From Paenibacillus sp. CC-CFT747 (GTDB lineage Bacteria > Bacillota > Bacilli > Paenibacillales > NBRC-103111), in the NCBI GenBank assembly GCA_030323305.1, contig CP106741.1:2480501-2544500 (forward strand): a stretch of 64,000 nt of DNA. Direction: 5' to 3'. Made by a program: the position numbers and the translations under genes. The notes under the pieces are model-generated. The model saw only the letters and a program-made list of their open reading frames with translations, was not told the origin of the DNA and searched no databases. Position 1 is the first letter of the stretch, and the number at the start of each line of letters is the position of its first letter. This document shows positions 36,461 through 45,579 of this stretch, in pieces.

Positions 36461-36537
36461 TATAGAACGAACTAATTGGGCAAGGTGCCCTGGAAATAGG
36501 GAGTAACCAAATAAGACGAAAGAGGAGGCGATAACGG

Positions 36538-37335
36538 ATGAGGAGGGTGGTTTGGAGCGTGTGTCTCTTGGCGGTGCTGGCCGGCTGCGGAAGCCCGATG
36601 GCCGGGAACAAGCTGCCGCCGGGGCCGGGCTTGCAGGCACAGGCGTTAGGAGCGGACGGAGGGCTGACGGACAAGAGAGCGGCCGGGGAGGAACAACCGG
36701 CCGAGGTATTGGCCACTCTTACCGTACTGGGGGAAGAGTATGTGGCTTTGGCGGCTTCGGAGAAGGTCATTAAAGTATCCCCACAGACGAAAAAGGACCG
36801 GTGGACCCGGGAGCAACTGCTCGCCATGCCCGGCGGCATGAACCGCATGCTGGAGCAGCTCCCTCAGACGAAGTCGCTTTCGGGGACCCTCACGCTCAAG
36901 AAAGCCCTCTCCTTATCCGAGCTGGAGGCGTTCCTATCCGGGTATGGGCTTCAGGTGGAAAGCTTTCAGCTGCGCCGGTTTGAGAAGACGAAGGAGGGGT
37001 CCTATGAACGGCTGACCTACATGGCTTCTCCGCGTAACGGGGTCCTGGTATCGGACGAGCTTCGGGAATTGGAGGAAGCTCCCCATTACGTGGGAGTGAT
37101 TTCCCTAATCGGAAGTGCGGACAAGGATGACTGGCTCCGGCTCAGCCGGGATACCCATGTGTTCTCGGCGGACCTTTCTTCCGCCCGTTTGAAGGAGGAG
37201 CTCGGAAAGAATCCCCGCGTCCGGGAGCTGCTCGACCAGGGAGGCCGGCTCGACATTCAGGTGCCCAATCTCTACTGGGAGCTGGAGGATGCGGGAATCG
37301 TCCAGTACGAAGACTCATCCCTGATGTCCCGTTGA
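36538..37335 (+). CDS. Lipoprotein of unknown function
   Basis: 265 residues. The N-terminus MRRVVWSVCLLAVLAGCGSP has a lipobox LAGC, so the protein is anchored outside the membrane. After an acidic linker it has a globular part with TLKKALSLSELEAFLSGYGL, FQLRRFEKTKEGSYERLTYM and LEEAPHYVGVISLIGSADKD. The alternation of helices and strands suggests two similar small domains. I do not recognise the family. The ATG follows GAGGAGGCGATAACGG. It is followed by a terminator shared with the convergent flavoprotein gene. Confidence 0.75.
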   Translation: MRRVVWSVCLLAVLAGCGSPMAGNKLPPGPGLQAQALGADGGLTDKRAAGEEQPAEVLATLTVLGEEYVALAASEKVIKVSPQTKKDRWTREQLLAMPGGMNRMLEQLPQTKSLSGTLTLKKALSLSELEAFLSGYGLQVESFQLRRFEKTKEGSYERLTYMASPRNGVLVSDELRELEEAPHYVGVISLIGSADKDDWLRLSRDTHVFSADLSSARLKEELGKNPRVRELLDQGGRLDIQVPNLYWELEDAGIVQYEDSSLMSR

Positions 37336-37405
37336 AGCGGGAAAGCCGGAGGGCCGTCGCTTGCCCCTCCTTGGCTCAGGAAGGCGGACATACGCACCTC
37401 CAGCC

Positions 37406-37450
37406 AAAAAGGGTGGCGCCGGGATTATCTCCCTGACGCCACCCTTTTCT
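37406..37450 (+). terminator. Bidirectional terminator
   Basis: AAAAAGGGTGGCG pairs with CGCCACCCTTTT. It lies between convergent genes and has A and T runs on either side. Confidence 0.85.
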
Positions 37451-37489
37451 GTTTAGCCGGGAGTGTCCCGAGCCCCGGCACGGCGAAGC

Positions 37490-38761
37490 TCATTCCGAGC
37501 CGGCCGCCTCTTGGGCGGCACTGGCGCCGGCGGTATGGCCGGTCACGAAGGCGGCGGTGATGTTATACCCGCCGGTGTAGCCGTGAATGTCGAGGATTTC
37601 TCCGCAGAAGAAGAGCCCGGGCATCCGCTTCGACTGCATCGTCTTCGGGTCGACTTCCTTCAAGTGAACGCCTCCGCCCGTGACGAACGCTTCCTCCAGG
37701 GAGAGCGTTCCGTTCACCTCGATCGGGAAAGCCTTCAGCAGCTTGGCAAGCTCGGCCCAGGGCTGCTTCGGAATATTGGCGAACGTCGTCTCCTCCTTCA
37801 GCCCGGCCCGGCTGAGCAGGAGGGGAAGGATCCGCTCGGGAACGGCGGCACGCAGCACGTTCTTGATCGCCTTGCGGGGCTCCTCCTCCGCTAACTTCCC
37901 TGTCATCGCCTGGACTTCGTCCGTGGACCGCCCCGGGTAGAAGTCGACCGTAACGGTGACGGTCCGCACCTTGAACTGCTTCCGCAGCTTGACGACGAAT
38001 TGGCTGCAGCGCAGCACGGCCGGTCCCGAGAGCCCGAAGTGGGTGAACAGCATGTCCCCTTCGTGCTCGATGACCTTCTTGCCTTTCGGGTTCCACACCG
38101 AAAGGGTAATGCCGCGCAGCGCCAGCCCCTGCAGCTCCCGGCTGCGGATGAAGGGCTCGTCCGACGTCAGGGGAACCTCCGTCGGGTAGAGCTCGGTGAT
38201 CGTGTGGCCGGCCTCCTCGGCCCAGGCGTAGCCGTCGCCGGTCGAGCCCGTGTGCGGCACCGACTTGCCGCCGACGGCCAGAATCACCGCGCGGGACGGC
38301 ACCTTCTCGCCGTTCGCGAGAAGGATGCCGGCGGCACGTCCGTTTTCGTACAGGACGCGGCGGACCGGGGTGTTCACCCGGAGGGCCACGCCCTGCGAGC
38401 GGACCTGCCCGACGAGGGCGTCGACGACCGTCTTCGCCTTGTCCGAGACCGGGAACATCCTTCCCCGGTCCTCCTCCTTCAGTGGGATGCCGAGCCCTTC
38501 GAAGAACGCGATGATATCCTTGTTGCTGAAGCGGGTAAAGGCGCTGAACAGAAACCGCCCGTTGCCCGGAATATGGCGGATGATCTCGTCGATCTCCTTC
38601 GCATTCGTGACATTGCAGCGGCCGCCGCCCGAGATGCCGAGCTTGCGTCCGAGCTTATCGCCTTTATCGACCAGAAGCACCCGGGCTCCCTGCGAGCTGG
38701 CGGCAATGGCCGCCATCAGCCCCGAAGGCCCTCCGCCGATAACAATTACATCGTAGGTCAT
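37490..38761 (-). CDS. BaiN/HI0933-type FAD-dependent flavoprotein
   Basis: 423 residues. The N-terminal dinucleotide fold reads [20 protein letters not shown], followed by the family signature [16 protein letters not shown], then [18 protein letters not shown]. The C-terminal [20 protein letters not shown] closes the FAD site. These are conserved NAD(P)/FAD oxidoreductases of uncertain physiological role. The start ATG at 38761 is preceded by GGAGC. The gene is intact and stands alone. Confidence 0.88.
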   Translation of the reverse strand: MTYDVIVIGGGPSGLMAAIAASSQGARVLLVDKGDKLGRKLGISGGGRCNVTNAKEIDEIIRHIPGNGRFLFSAFTRFSNKDIIAFFEGLGIPLKEEDRGRMFPVSDKAKTVVDALVGQVRSQGVALRVNTPVRRVLYENGRAAGILLANGEKVPSRAVILAVGGKSVPHTGSTGDGYAWAEEAGHTITELYPTEVPLTSDEPFIRSRELQGLALRGITLSVWNPKGKKVIEHEGDMLFTHFGLSGPAVLRCSQFVVKLRKQFKVRTVTVTVDFYPGRSTDEVQAMTGKLAEEEPRKAIKNVLRAAVPERILPLLLSRAGLKEETTFANIPKQPWAELAKLLKAFPIEVNGTLSLEEAFVTGGGVHLKEVDPKTMQSKRMPGLFFCGEILDIHGYTGGYNITAAFVTGHTAGASAAQEAAGSE

Positions 38762-38783
38762 GACTGCAGCTCCTTGACTATCC

Positions 38784-38805
38784 GTGCCTTATCCAGATAA
38801 GGCAC
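38784..38805. repeat. GTGCCTTATC palindrome (possible remnant of the dispersed repeat)
   Basis: GTGCCTTATC and GATAAGGCAC form a perfect ten-base inverted repeat around two bases. These are the same end sequences as the elements near 20.2 and 60.5 kb, fused with almost no interior. Confidence 0.7.
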
Positions 38806-38812
38806 CAGAGAA

Positions 38813-38847
38813 GGTCTTCCTTATGCCAAACCGGGATAAGGAAGACC
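38813..38847. repeat. Long near-perfect hairpin in the flavoprotein upstream region
   Basis: GGTCTTCCTTATGCC and GGGATAAGGAAGACC pair over 15 bases with one mismatch and a five-base loop. TTTCTTTT follows on the plus strand. It may terminate read-through from an unseen plus-strand transcript. Confidence 0.65.
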
Positions 38848-38936
38848 GTTTCTTTTATTATAGTCGACAGACCCGCTTCCACCAAACGGCCGTTATCTTT
38901 CTAGGACCTCCCGGCACCGGCCGTTCCCGCGCTATT

Positions 38937-38975
38937 AAAAAACCATGGTCCCTCGGCAGGCCGGGGACCATGGTT
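38937..38975 (-). terminator. Terminator of the ABC exporter operon
   Basis: AACCATGGTCCC pairs with GGGACCATGGTT, and TTTTTT follows on the minus strand. It lies just beyond the permease stop. Confidence 0.85.
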
Positions 38976-39002
38976 CTTCTTATGCCAGCGAACCGGCCGC
39001 CG

Positions 39003-40663
39003 CTACTCGACCCGCTCCAGCCAGACCGGCCCCGCCTTCCGGATCGCCTGGTAGAGCAGGAAGTTCACGCCGATCAGCAGCACGATCAGCGCCAGGGCGT
39101 AGACGGCAAGGGGCGGCCGGAGGAAAGCGGCCGAGACGATACACACGCCGCCCGTGGCGACGGCAACCAGGACGTTGAAGAAAATATGGACGTTCTGCTT
39201 GACCGCTTTCTGCTCGTTGTCCCAGTTGAGCTTGGGAGACCTCAGATCGAACAGCATGCCCGTTAAGGTGACGAGGAGCATCCCGGCCGCGGCGGCAGCC
39301 GTAAGGGCAAGGGCGAACCCGACCGGAGGCTTGACGAGGACGAACAGCGTCCCGAGCAGGAGCACAAGACCGACCGCCGACAGAAGCAGGGAGGTAATAA
39401 CCTTGGCGGCAATCATTTTGCCGTAAGAGACCGGGAGGTGCTTCAGAATGTAGAAGCCCTGCCCCTCCCGGGAGAACGACGTAGTCGACGACGCGCTGCT
39501 CGCCGCGGTAAAGAGAAGGAAGGTGAAGCCGACGGCCAGAACAAGGGCGGCCGTGCTGCCGTTCTCCAGATAGCGCCCGGAGTCCCGGACCTTGCCGATC
39601 AGATCGGGCTGGGTCAGAAGCGGGATCAGAAAGATGATCGGAAACAGGAAATTCATCAGCACGCAGTTAATGAAGAAGGCCGGCGTGCGGAACAGCACCC
39701 GGAGCTCTTTGAAGGTCAGGGCCTTCAGCGCGGAGGAGCTTGCCGTCATCCGGTCCAACCGCTCCCCGGTAACCACCTTGCGGGTCGAGAAGGACTCCGA
39801 GAGACCCATGACGCCGCGGAAGTACAGCCATTCTCCGAGCAGCAGGAACAGCAGGAACAAGAGAGCCGTGGCCCCGAGGAAAAGCCCGAGATTGGCCAGC
39901 CCGCGGAGAGACGCGGGGTCGACGAGGGCCCCGGCCGCAAACCGGGAGCTCGGAAAGATGCCGGTGAAGGTGTTCAGGAGCGAGTTGTTCCCTTGCTGAA
40001 GCAGGGATTCCAGCTTCGCCTGGTCGTTCATCTGGCGGGAGAACGACTGGAAAATGACATTAAAAGCAATGCCGGAGAAGACAGCCGCCACTCCTCCGAT
40101 CATCCGGAACAGGTCCTTCCGCTTGCCGATGTTCGTGAACCGCATGATCACCATGGAGAAGAAGGAGGCGATGATGAGCGGGATGACGGGAAGCGCCAGG
40201 AAGACAAGCACCCCGTAGAGATAATAGAGGGGGCCCGCCCCGCTTTTGACCCCGTACGTTCCGAGCACAGGCGCCAGCACGACGAAGACAGTCAGGTACT
40301 CATACGCCAGGGTAACCCCGAACTTGGCCGCCAGAATCTGATACGGCTTTAAGGGAGGGGCAGCAAATGCTCCACGTCCTGTGAGAAGTAGTAAACGTTG
40401 ATCACATAGAAAATGCCGAAGACGAAAATGACCGCGCAGCTCGCGGCAAGTCCCATGCCAAGCAGGATCCCCTCCTGGCCGAGAGGCGCGAACGCATCAT
40501 AGATTTGCGAGAGAAAGAGAATGACCGCGAATCCGATGGGAAGACAGGCCACGAGCAGAAGAATGGCGAGCAGCCAGGTCTTTACCGCGGACTTCTTCTT
40601 AAACGCGGCCATCCCGCTGCCGTTCTTGAGCAGAATCCGGGCCAGCACCAGGGAGCGGCTCAT
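39003..40663 (-). CDS. ABC-2 type exporter permease, frameshifted
   Basis: About 553 residues and twelve or more hydrophobic segments. It begins SRSLVLARILLKNGSGMAAF, then KKKSAVKTWLLAILLLVACL. Near 40350 the frame breaks and continues as YEYLTVFVVLAPVLGTYGVK. The middle has the basic segment EWLYFRGVMGLSESFSTRKV. This is the large membrane subunit that works with the ATPase encoded immediately upstream. The start at 40663 overlaps the ATPase stop by four bases (ATGA). The exported substrate is unknown; the layout resembles lantibiotic or multidrug ABC-2 exporters of Paenibacillus. Confidence 0.82.
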
Positions 40664-41379
40664 AGCGTCATCTCCAGGAAGATTTTCTCGAGCGATTCGT
40701 TGGCATGGAAGTGCTCCTGAAGCTCCTTGAACGTGCCGCAAAACCGGATCCTGCCCTTGACGATGATGGCCACCCGGTCGCACAGCCTCTCAGCCACCTC
40801 CAGCACGTGCGTGGAGAAGAAGACGGTCTTGCCGCTGTCCGTATGCTCGCGCATCATCTCTTTCAAGGTGAAGGAGGATTTCGGATCCAGTCCGGTCAAG
40901 GGCTCGTCAAGGATCCAGACCTCCGGCCGGTGAACGAGCACGCCCATGAGCACGATCTTCTGCCGCATCCCGTGGGAATAGCTCTGGATGGAGTCTCCGA
41001 GCGCGGTAGTCATGTCGAACCGTTCCGCAAGCGATTCGATCCGTTCCTTGCGGACTTCCTTCGGCACATCGTACATGTCCGCCATGAAGGTAAGGTATTC
41101 CAGGCCTTTCAGGCGGAGAAAAAGATCCGGGCTGTCCGGCACATACCCGAACTGCTTCTTGGCCTCCAGGGTGTCGGTGGAAATGTTCCGGCCGTTAATG
41201 GTGATCGTCCCGCCGTCGGGGCGGATGATGCCGGTGATCATTTTGATCGTGGTGGTTTTGCCGGCGCCGTTCGGGCCGAGGAATCCGAAGATTTCCCCTT
41301 GGCGGACGGTCAGCTGCAGGTCGTCCACCGCTTTAACGGTTCCGTTGTAGCTCTTCGTGACGTGATTCAGTTCAATCAT
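40660..41379 (-). CDS. ABC exporter ATP-binding protein
   Basis: 239 residues with Walker A GPNGAGKTTT (near residue 37), signature YSHGMRQKIVLMG, Walker B WILDEPLTGLD, and STHVLEVAERL with the switch histidine. It is the CcmA-like type, as usual for ABC-2 exporters. It is translationally coupled to the permease. The gene is intact. Confidence 0.92.
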   Translation of the reverse strand: MIELNHVTKSYNGTVKAVDDLQLTVRQGEIFGFLGPNGAGKTTTIKMITGIIRPDGGTITINGRNISTDTLEAKKQFGYVPDSPDLFLRLKGLEYLTFMADMYDVPKEVRKERIESLAERFDMTTALGDSIQSYSHGMRQKIVLMGVLVHRPEVWILDEPLTGLDPKSSFTLKEMMREHTDSGKTVFFSTHVLEVAERLCDRVAIIVKGRIRFCGTFKELQEHFHANESLEKIFLEMTL

Positions 41380-41659
41380 AGTTACCTCCGGCGTACAAAA
41401 ATGGATATCCGGGCTTGCTGATTACCACTGCTGGTCAACAAGCCTTCCTATAGATATAAACGAAAGCAAAGGGATTAGGTTTCACAAGGCATCACCCATT
41501 ATAGAGGGTATTTCGGGAACCTGGCAATGCCGCAGGATTCCTACCCTCCTCCAGCTTAAGGGGCCCCGGTTAAAAGGCGGGAATCCTCCCGTTTAAATTT
41601 TGGTTAAAAATGTCCTTCCCAGCCATACTAAGGCAGAATCTATCTAAGGAGGAAGCAAG

Positions 41660-41782
41660 ATGGCGAACCGTTCCAATGATTCCAAGGAGCAGCAGAAGCA
41701 GGAGCACCAGAACGCTAAACAGAGCGCCCCGGGTGAAAAAGTGGACAAGCGTCTGGACGGCCCGAACCGTCCTTCCGAGTGA
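41660..41782 (+). CDS. Very small hydrophilic protein, 40 residues
   Basis: It reads MANRSNDSKEQQKQEHQNAK and ends DGPNRPSE. It is rich in Gln, Lys, Asn and Glu, with no hydrophobic segment. TAAGGAGG lies upstream of the ATG. The DUF3905 gene begins ten bases after its stop, so they are likely cotranscribed. Its end (GPNRPSE) resembles that of the small protein at 25079. A role as a minor spore protein is possible but not shown. Confidence 0.75.
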   Translation: MANRSNDSKEQQKQEHQNAKQSAPGEKVDKRLDGPNRPSE

Positions 41783-41792
41783 GGACCCGGCC

Positions 41793-42235
41793 ATGAGCGA
41801 CAAGGACCTGGATCCGTTCGAGATCGAATTCCTGCCCGAATTCCGCAAGGGCCGGGGCCCGGAGGAGCCTTTCGTCAATGAATACGGGGTGACCATCGGG
41901 GATCACGACTACCGTTCGGAGAACTCCCCCTCGAGAACTGGACTGCGGGAACGGATCCGTCGGTCATGGCGGGAGACGAGTGGGTTCATCCCTTCAAGGA
42001 TATCGGCTTTCATACCGCCGAGAACCGGGATTACTTCGAACGCGGCATCCCGCCGAGAGGGGGCGTCACCATGCATCCGACCATCGACACCGCGTACGAC
42101 TATGCTCTTGGTCAGGCTGGTGACGAAAGCCACGAGGAGCGAAGCGCCGGGATGGACGGGAACCCGAGTGCGTCCGGGGAAAGGGAAGCGGGAGCCGATG
42201 CCGGGGCGGAGGAAAGCGGGCGCGAACGCCCTTAA
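41793..42235 (+). CDS. DUF3905-family protein, frameshifted
   Basis: About 148 residues. The N-terminal part (DPFEIEFLPEFRKGRGPEEP) leads to a frame break near 41930. After it the conserved DUF3905 core appears: VMAGDEWVHPFKDIGFHTAE and NRDYFERGIPPRGGVTMHPT, then DTAYDY. The acidic tail (ADAGAEESGRERP) is low-complexity. DUF3905 occurs in spore-forming Firmicutes and has no known function. The gene follows the small hydrophilic protein gene directly. Confidence 0.8.
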
Positions 42236-42239
42236 TCCT

Positions 42240-42278
42240 TTGCAAACCCTTCTCCCCGATGTATAATATAGGGGAGAA
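42240..42278 (+). promoter_or_regulatory. Promoter of the bacilliredoxin gene with a dyad around the -10 box
   Basis: TTGCAA (42240-42245) and TATAAT (42262-42267) are 16 bases apart. CTTCTCCCC (from 42249) and GGGGAGAAG (to 42279) form an inverted repeat that encloses the -10 box. A repressor could bind across it, or the transcript could start within a hairpin. Confidence 0.65.
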
Positions 42279-42316
42279 GCCGACCTTTTCGGCCGGTTAA
42301 GAAGGAGTGAATTGAC

Positions 42317-42754
42317 ATGTCAATGTCGTTTGAATCTTATATGAAGGATATGGTCCAACCCATGCGCGACGACCTGACCCGCATCGGGGTGAAGGAGCTC
42401 CGCACTCCCGAGGAAGTAGTCGAGAACCTCGAGAACGCCAAGGGAACGGCGCTGCTCGTTGTCAATTCCGTCTGCGGCTGTGCCGCCGGCCAATGCCGCC
42501 CGGGTGTAGCCCGCGCACTCGAAGGAGAGATCAAGCCGGATCATTTGTTCACCGTGTTCGCCGGCCAGGACAAGGAAGCGACCGCCAAGGCACGGGAATT
42601 CATTAGCGGTTATCCGCCTTCCTCCCCTTCGATCGCTTTGTTCAAGGACGGGGAGCTGGTTCACTTCATCCAGCGGCATCAGATCGAAGACCGTTCGGCC
42701 GAAATGATCGCGAACGACCTGAAAGGCGCATTCCAGGAATTTTGCGCGAAGTAA
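42317..42754 (+). CDS. Bacilliredoxin (BrxA/BrxB, YphP/YqiW family)
   Basis: 145 residues. The active site reads VVNSVCGCAAGQCRPGVARA, with the CGC motif of bacilliredoxins that remove bacillithiol from oxidised protein cysteines. The C-terminal part (PSSPSIALFKDGELVHFIQR, then HQIEDRSAEMI) completes the thioredoxin-like fold. It acts in the cytoplasm in redox repair, which fits a low-GC Gram-positive-type bacillithiol organism. It starts at the ATG at 42317 and ends before a strong terminator. The gene is intact. Confidence 0.93.
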   Translation: MSMSFESYMKDMVQPMRDDLTRIGVKELRTPEEVVENLENAKGTALLVVNSVCGCAAGQCRPGVARALEGEIKPDHLFTVFAGQDKEATAKAREFISGYPPSSPSIALFKDGELVHFIQRHQIEDRSAEMIANDLKGAFQEFCAK

Positions 42755-42792
42755 AATTCCTTCGGAAACGAATCCTCGTTTCCTCATAGTAA

Positions 42793-42825
42793 CAGCCGGG
42801 CAGGAGACTTGCCCGGCTGTTTTTC
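42793..42825 (+). terminator. Terminator after the bacilliredoxin gene
   Basis: CAGCCGGGCA pairs with TGCCCGGCTG around a GGAGACT loop and is followed by TTTTT. Confidence 0.9.
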
Positions 42826-42853
42826 TATCTTCCTCGTCTAGAGGAACCGCTTC

Positions 42854-43709
42854 TTACCTAAGGCGTGCAAGCTCTTCTGGCTCGTAGCGATAGCGGGCCC
42901 CGCACCGGTGGCAAACCGTCTCCATGGTTTGGTTTGCCGCGCAGGCCGTGGCGACCTCTTTCTTGTCCAAGCTATAAAGCATGGGGAAAAGGGCCTCCTT
43001 GGAGCATCCGCAGAACAGCCTAACGGCTTGATGGCCAAGAGGCACGGTATCCGGGAAGAGCAGCCGGGGCAGCCCGGCGAAGGTATCCGCCGTCATCGGC
43101 CTTTTCCAAACGTGCTGGAAACGGGTGATGCGGCTCGCGATTTCGGATAGAAGGCCGTCCGGAGCCCCGGGAAGCAGCTGGGCCATGACGGCGAAACCGC
43201 ACCGGATGTCGTTAGTCTCCCTAAGTCGGTATGGAGCGTGAACCAGGTGGGAATTTGTTCGCTCTGGCGAAAATAATGGGCCAAGTCGTCCGCGAGATGG
43301 CCATGGGGCATGTCGGTTATTCCGGTGCAGACGGAGGACAGGCCAAGATCACGAATCACTTGAATACGGCCTCTAGGGCCGATCATCTCCTTCATTGTAG
43401 AGGGGTGTCCTTCGGGCCCGTCTTCGCCCATTCCCCGCTGAGGAAACACCGGACCGTTCCTTCTGCGTCGGCATCCGCTTGAATCCGCCGCCGGGAATCG
43501 CTCATCCGGATCTTCATCGTGACACGCTGCCCTTCTTTGAGGGTGCCGGTCAGAAGTCCGGCGAGGGACGCGGCTTCGGTGGCGGCGCTTCGAAGGAGGC
43601 GCTCGGTCGGCTGCAGCCGGCCGAGTGCCTGAAGCAGCCGGGTTCCGTCCATATACAGCACACGAGCTTGTTTGTCGCCGACCAGTGTTCTGATAAGTAA
43701 TGCTTCCAT
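42854..43709 (-). CDS. hslO: Hsp33-type redox-regulated chaperone, frameshifted
   Basis: About 285 residues, the normal length for Hsp33. It begins MEALLIRTLVGDKQARVLYM and continues through ATEAASLAGLLTGTLKEGQR. Breaks near 43430 and 43215 separate the middle part (VIRDLGLSSVCTGITDMPHG, YFRQSEQIPTWF) from the end. The C-terminus has the zinc-binding redox switch: FCGCSKEAL and, farther on, VCHRCGARYRYE, four cysteines as CxC and CxxC. Hsp33 is activated when these oxidise and then holds unfolding proteins. The start at 43709 has AGGAAGG eight bases away. Confidence 0.88.
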
Positions 43710-43773
43710 AGGTACCCTTCCTTTCCTGCCTTGATCGGTATAATTCGCAGCGGGCATTAGGAAAAGGATAAGT

Positions 43774-43790
43774 CCTGACGTAACGTCAGG
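43774..43790. promoter_or_regulatory. Perfect dyad between hslO and the MerR gene
   Basis: CCTGACGT and ACGTCAGG are separated by one base. MerR-type regulators bind such dyads between -35 and -10 boxes. The site lies between the two divergent genes and could serve the MerR protein as an operator. Confidence 0.65.
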
Positions 43791-43827
43791 TTCAAGAGTT
43801 AAAAGCCGGGAGGAGGAACAAGAAAGG

Positions 43828-44570
43828 ATGGAGAACCGGACGTGGAAAGTCGGAGAAGTGGCCAAACGAACAGGCTTGACGATCCGGACCCTGCATCATT
43901 ACGACCGAATCGGATTGCTCTCGCCCACCGCTCATACGGAATCGGGGCATCGTCTCTATACCGGGGAGGATCTTATCCGGCTTCATCAGGCCCTTTCCTT
44001 GAAGGAGCTGGGATTCAGCCTGGAGGAAATAAAGGACATGACGAGCCAAACCGAGCTCCCATGGACCGAGATGGTCAAGCTGCAGATTCAACGTCTGGAG
44101 GAGCGGATTGACGGCATGACCGGGGTACGGGACCGGCTGCGGGATATCGCAGAAACCATGGAAACCGCAAGCACGCAACCTCCCGTTTCAAGCGATGCCG
44201 TGTTGAAGGCCATACAGCTGTCCAGAATGATGAACAGCCCTCATTTCCTTCCCGGGCAGGCTAGGGAGATGAAGACCAGGCTGAAGACCGCGGCGCCTGT
44301 CCGGCAGAAGCAGGAGGGGAGGAAGATAAGGATCTCGTCGGCCTCTTCCGCCGGTACCAACAATCCGGAAGATTGCCCCATGACCCGGAGGTTGCCGCTG
44401 CGGCGAAGGAATGGAAAGCCGTAATCGATTCCCACGGAATGGGGGATAAGACGTTTCTCCGGTCGGTCGAGTCCTACTACCGCGAAGCGCCTGATGCTGC
44501 CCTGGTCTTCGGAATGGATGAGGAACTCTACGCCTATATCCGGGAAGCGGTGGCCTGCCTCAACGAATAA
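43828..44570 (+). CDS. MerR-family regulator, frameshifted
   Basis: About 247 residues. The N-terminal MerR helix-turn-helix reads WKVGEVAKRTGLTIRTLHHY, then DRIGLLSPTAHTESGHRLYT, and a dimerisation helix follows (LKELGFSLEEIKDMTSQTEL). The C-terminal part is helical. Breaks near 44270 and 44340 separate it from a last stretch with EVAAAAKEWKAVIDSHGMGD and SVESYYREAPDAALVFGMDE, which looks like a TipAS-type ligand-binding domain. That would make it a multidrug-sensing MerR. It is divergent from hslO and shares the dyad upstream. Confidence 0.82.
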
Positions 44571-44600
44571 GCAGCGCTTCTGTGCGAAGCGCTGCTTGTT
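44569..44600 (+). terminator. Terminator after the MerR gene
   Basis: AAGCAGCGCTTC pairs perfectly with GAAGCGCTGCTT around a five-base loop, and GTT follows. The T run is short. Confidence 0.8.
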
Positions 44601-44631
44601 CCCTTGCAGGGAGTCGGGCCTTCGGGTCCGC

Positions 44632-45377
44632 CTAGCCCGCTTCCGTTCCGGCCGGCCGGCTGCCGTCCCGGTCCGCCGGAATGATCTGCTCCATGCGCCG
44701 GCGAATCTGCTCCGCCCGTTCGGCTCCCGAGAGCTCCGCCGCAATCCGGAAGCCGTGCGACAGGTTCGGCTTCCGGTTGACGTTATGCGCGTCGGTGGCG
44801 AGCGTATGGGCCAGATCACGGCGGATAAGCGTCTCCGCGGTCTGCCGGGCCTCCGCGTTGTTGCGGCCGAGCAGGCTGTCGACGGACACCTGCGTCCACG
44901 CGCCGGCCGCTATAAGCGATTCCAGCAGGGGAGGTTGTCTCGGAAGAAGTAGTGTCTCTCCGGGTGAGGAATCACCGGCGTCACCCCTCGCTCCCGCAGC
45001 CAGGCGACCACGCCGGCGGTCTCCGGGTTGTACCCGCTCCAGGGCTGCTCCAGCAGGACGAACGACTCCTGCCGGTCGAGAAAGCAGAAGGCGCCGCTCT
45101 CGGCCTCTCGGCGGAAGCGGGCGGCGTCCTCGAGCCGGACTTCATTGCCCGGATGAATCGTCACGGCGAGACCCTCCCGGTCGAGCTCCGCCTGAAGGGC
45201 TCGAACTCCGGACTCCACGACCGCACGCCCATTCGGATAGGCGCTCGTGAAATGGGGCGTCGCGACAATATGCCGGATTCCGTCCTCGTAAGCAAGACGG
45301 GCCATGGCGACGGCCTCCTGCATGTCGGCGGCCCCGTCGTCAAGGCCGGGTAGAATGTGGCAGTGGATATCGATCAT
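44632..45377 (-). CDS. CpsB/YwqE-type tyrosine-protein phosphatase (PHP fold), frameshifted
   Basis: About 248 residues. PHP metal ligands are visible: MIDIHCHILPGLDDGAADMQ at the start, HIVATPHFTSAYPN, GNEVRLEDA and VIPHPERHYFF. After a break near 44930, probably a missing C in CCCC, it ends with VSVDSLLGRNNAEA and HTLATDAHNVNRKP. This is the CpsB/CapC family of manganese-dependent tyrosine phosphatases that act on capsule or exopolysaccharide kinases. No capsule genes are adjacent, which is unusual but not rare. The start at 45377 is clear. Confidence 0.87.
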
Positions 45378-45579
45378 GAACGGAACCCCCTTTGTTGGAA
45401 TAGTCTGAATTTTTATATAGCTTACCAAACACGAACTTGAAAATCTAGCGAACGGAGAAGAGTGCTTCCGACCCTTCTATCCTGGCCCCGCAGGCGGGGA
45501 GGGGAGCGGACGGCGCTTCACTTTAAGATTTTTGGTATAATAAAGGGAAGGAAACCAATCCAAAGAGAGGATGAGTGGA

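Larger units (their letters stand above)
36112..36537. other. Intergenic region with regulatory dyads
   Basis: It holds the promoter of the MFS gene on one side and of the lipoprotein gene on the other. An imperfect AT-rich dyad (AATCATTCATTAATAAATGG, 36141-36160) lies near the MFS start, a cre-like site is at 36337-36350 and a 12-base-arm hairpin is at 36430-36460. No gene can be supported. Confidence 0.6.
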
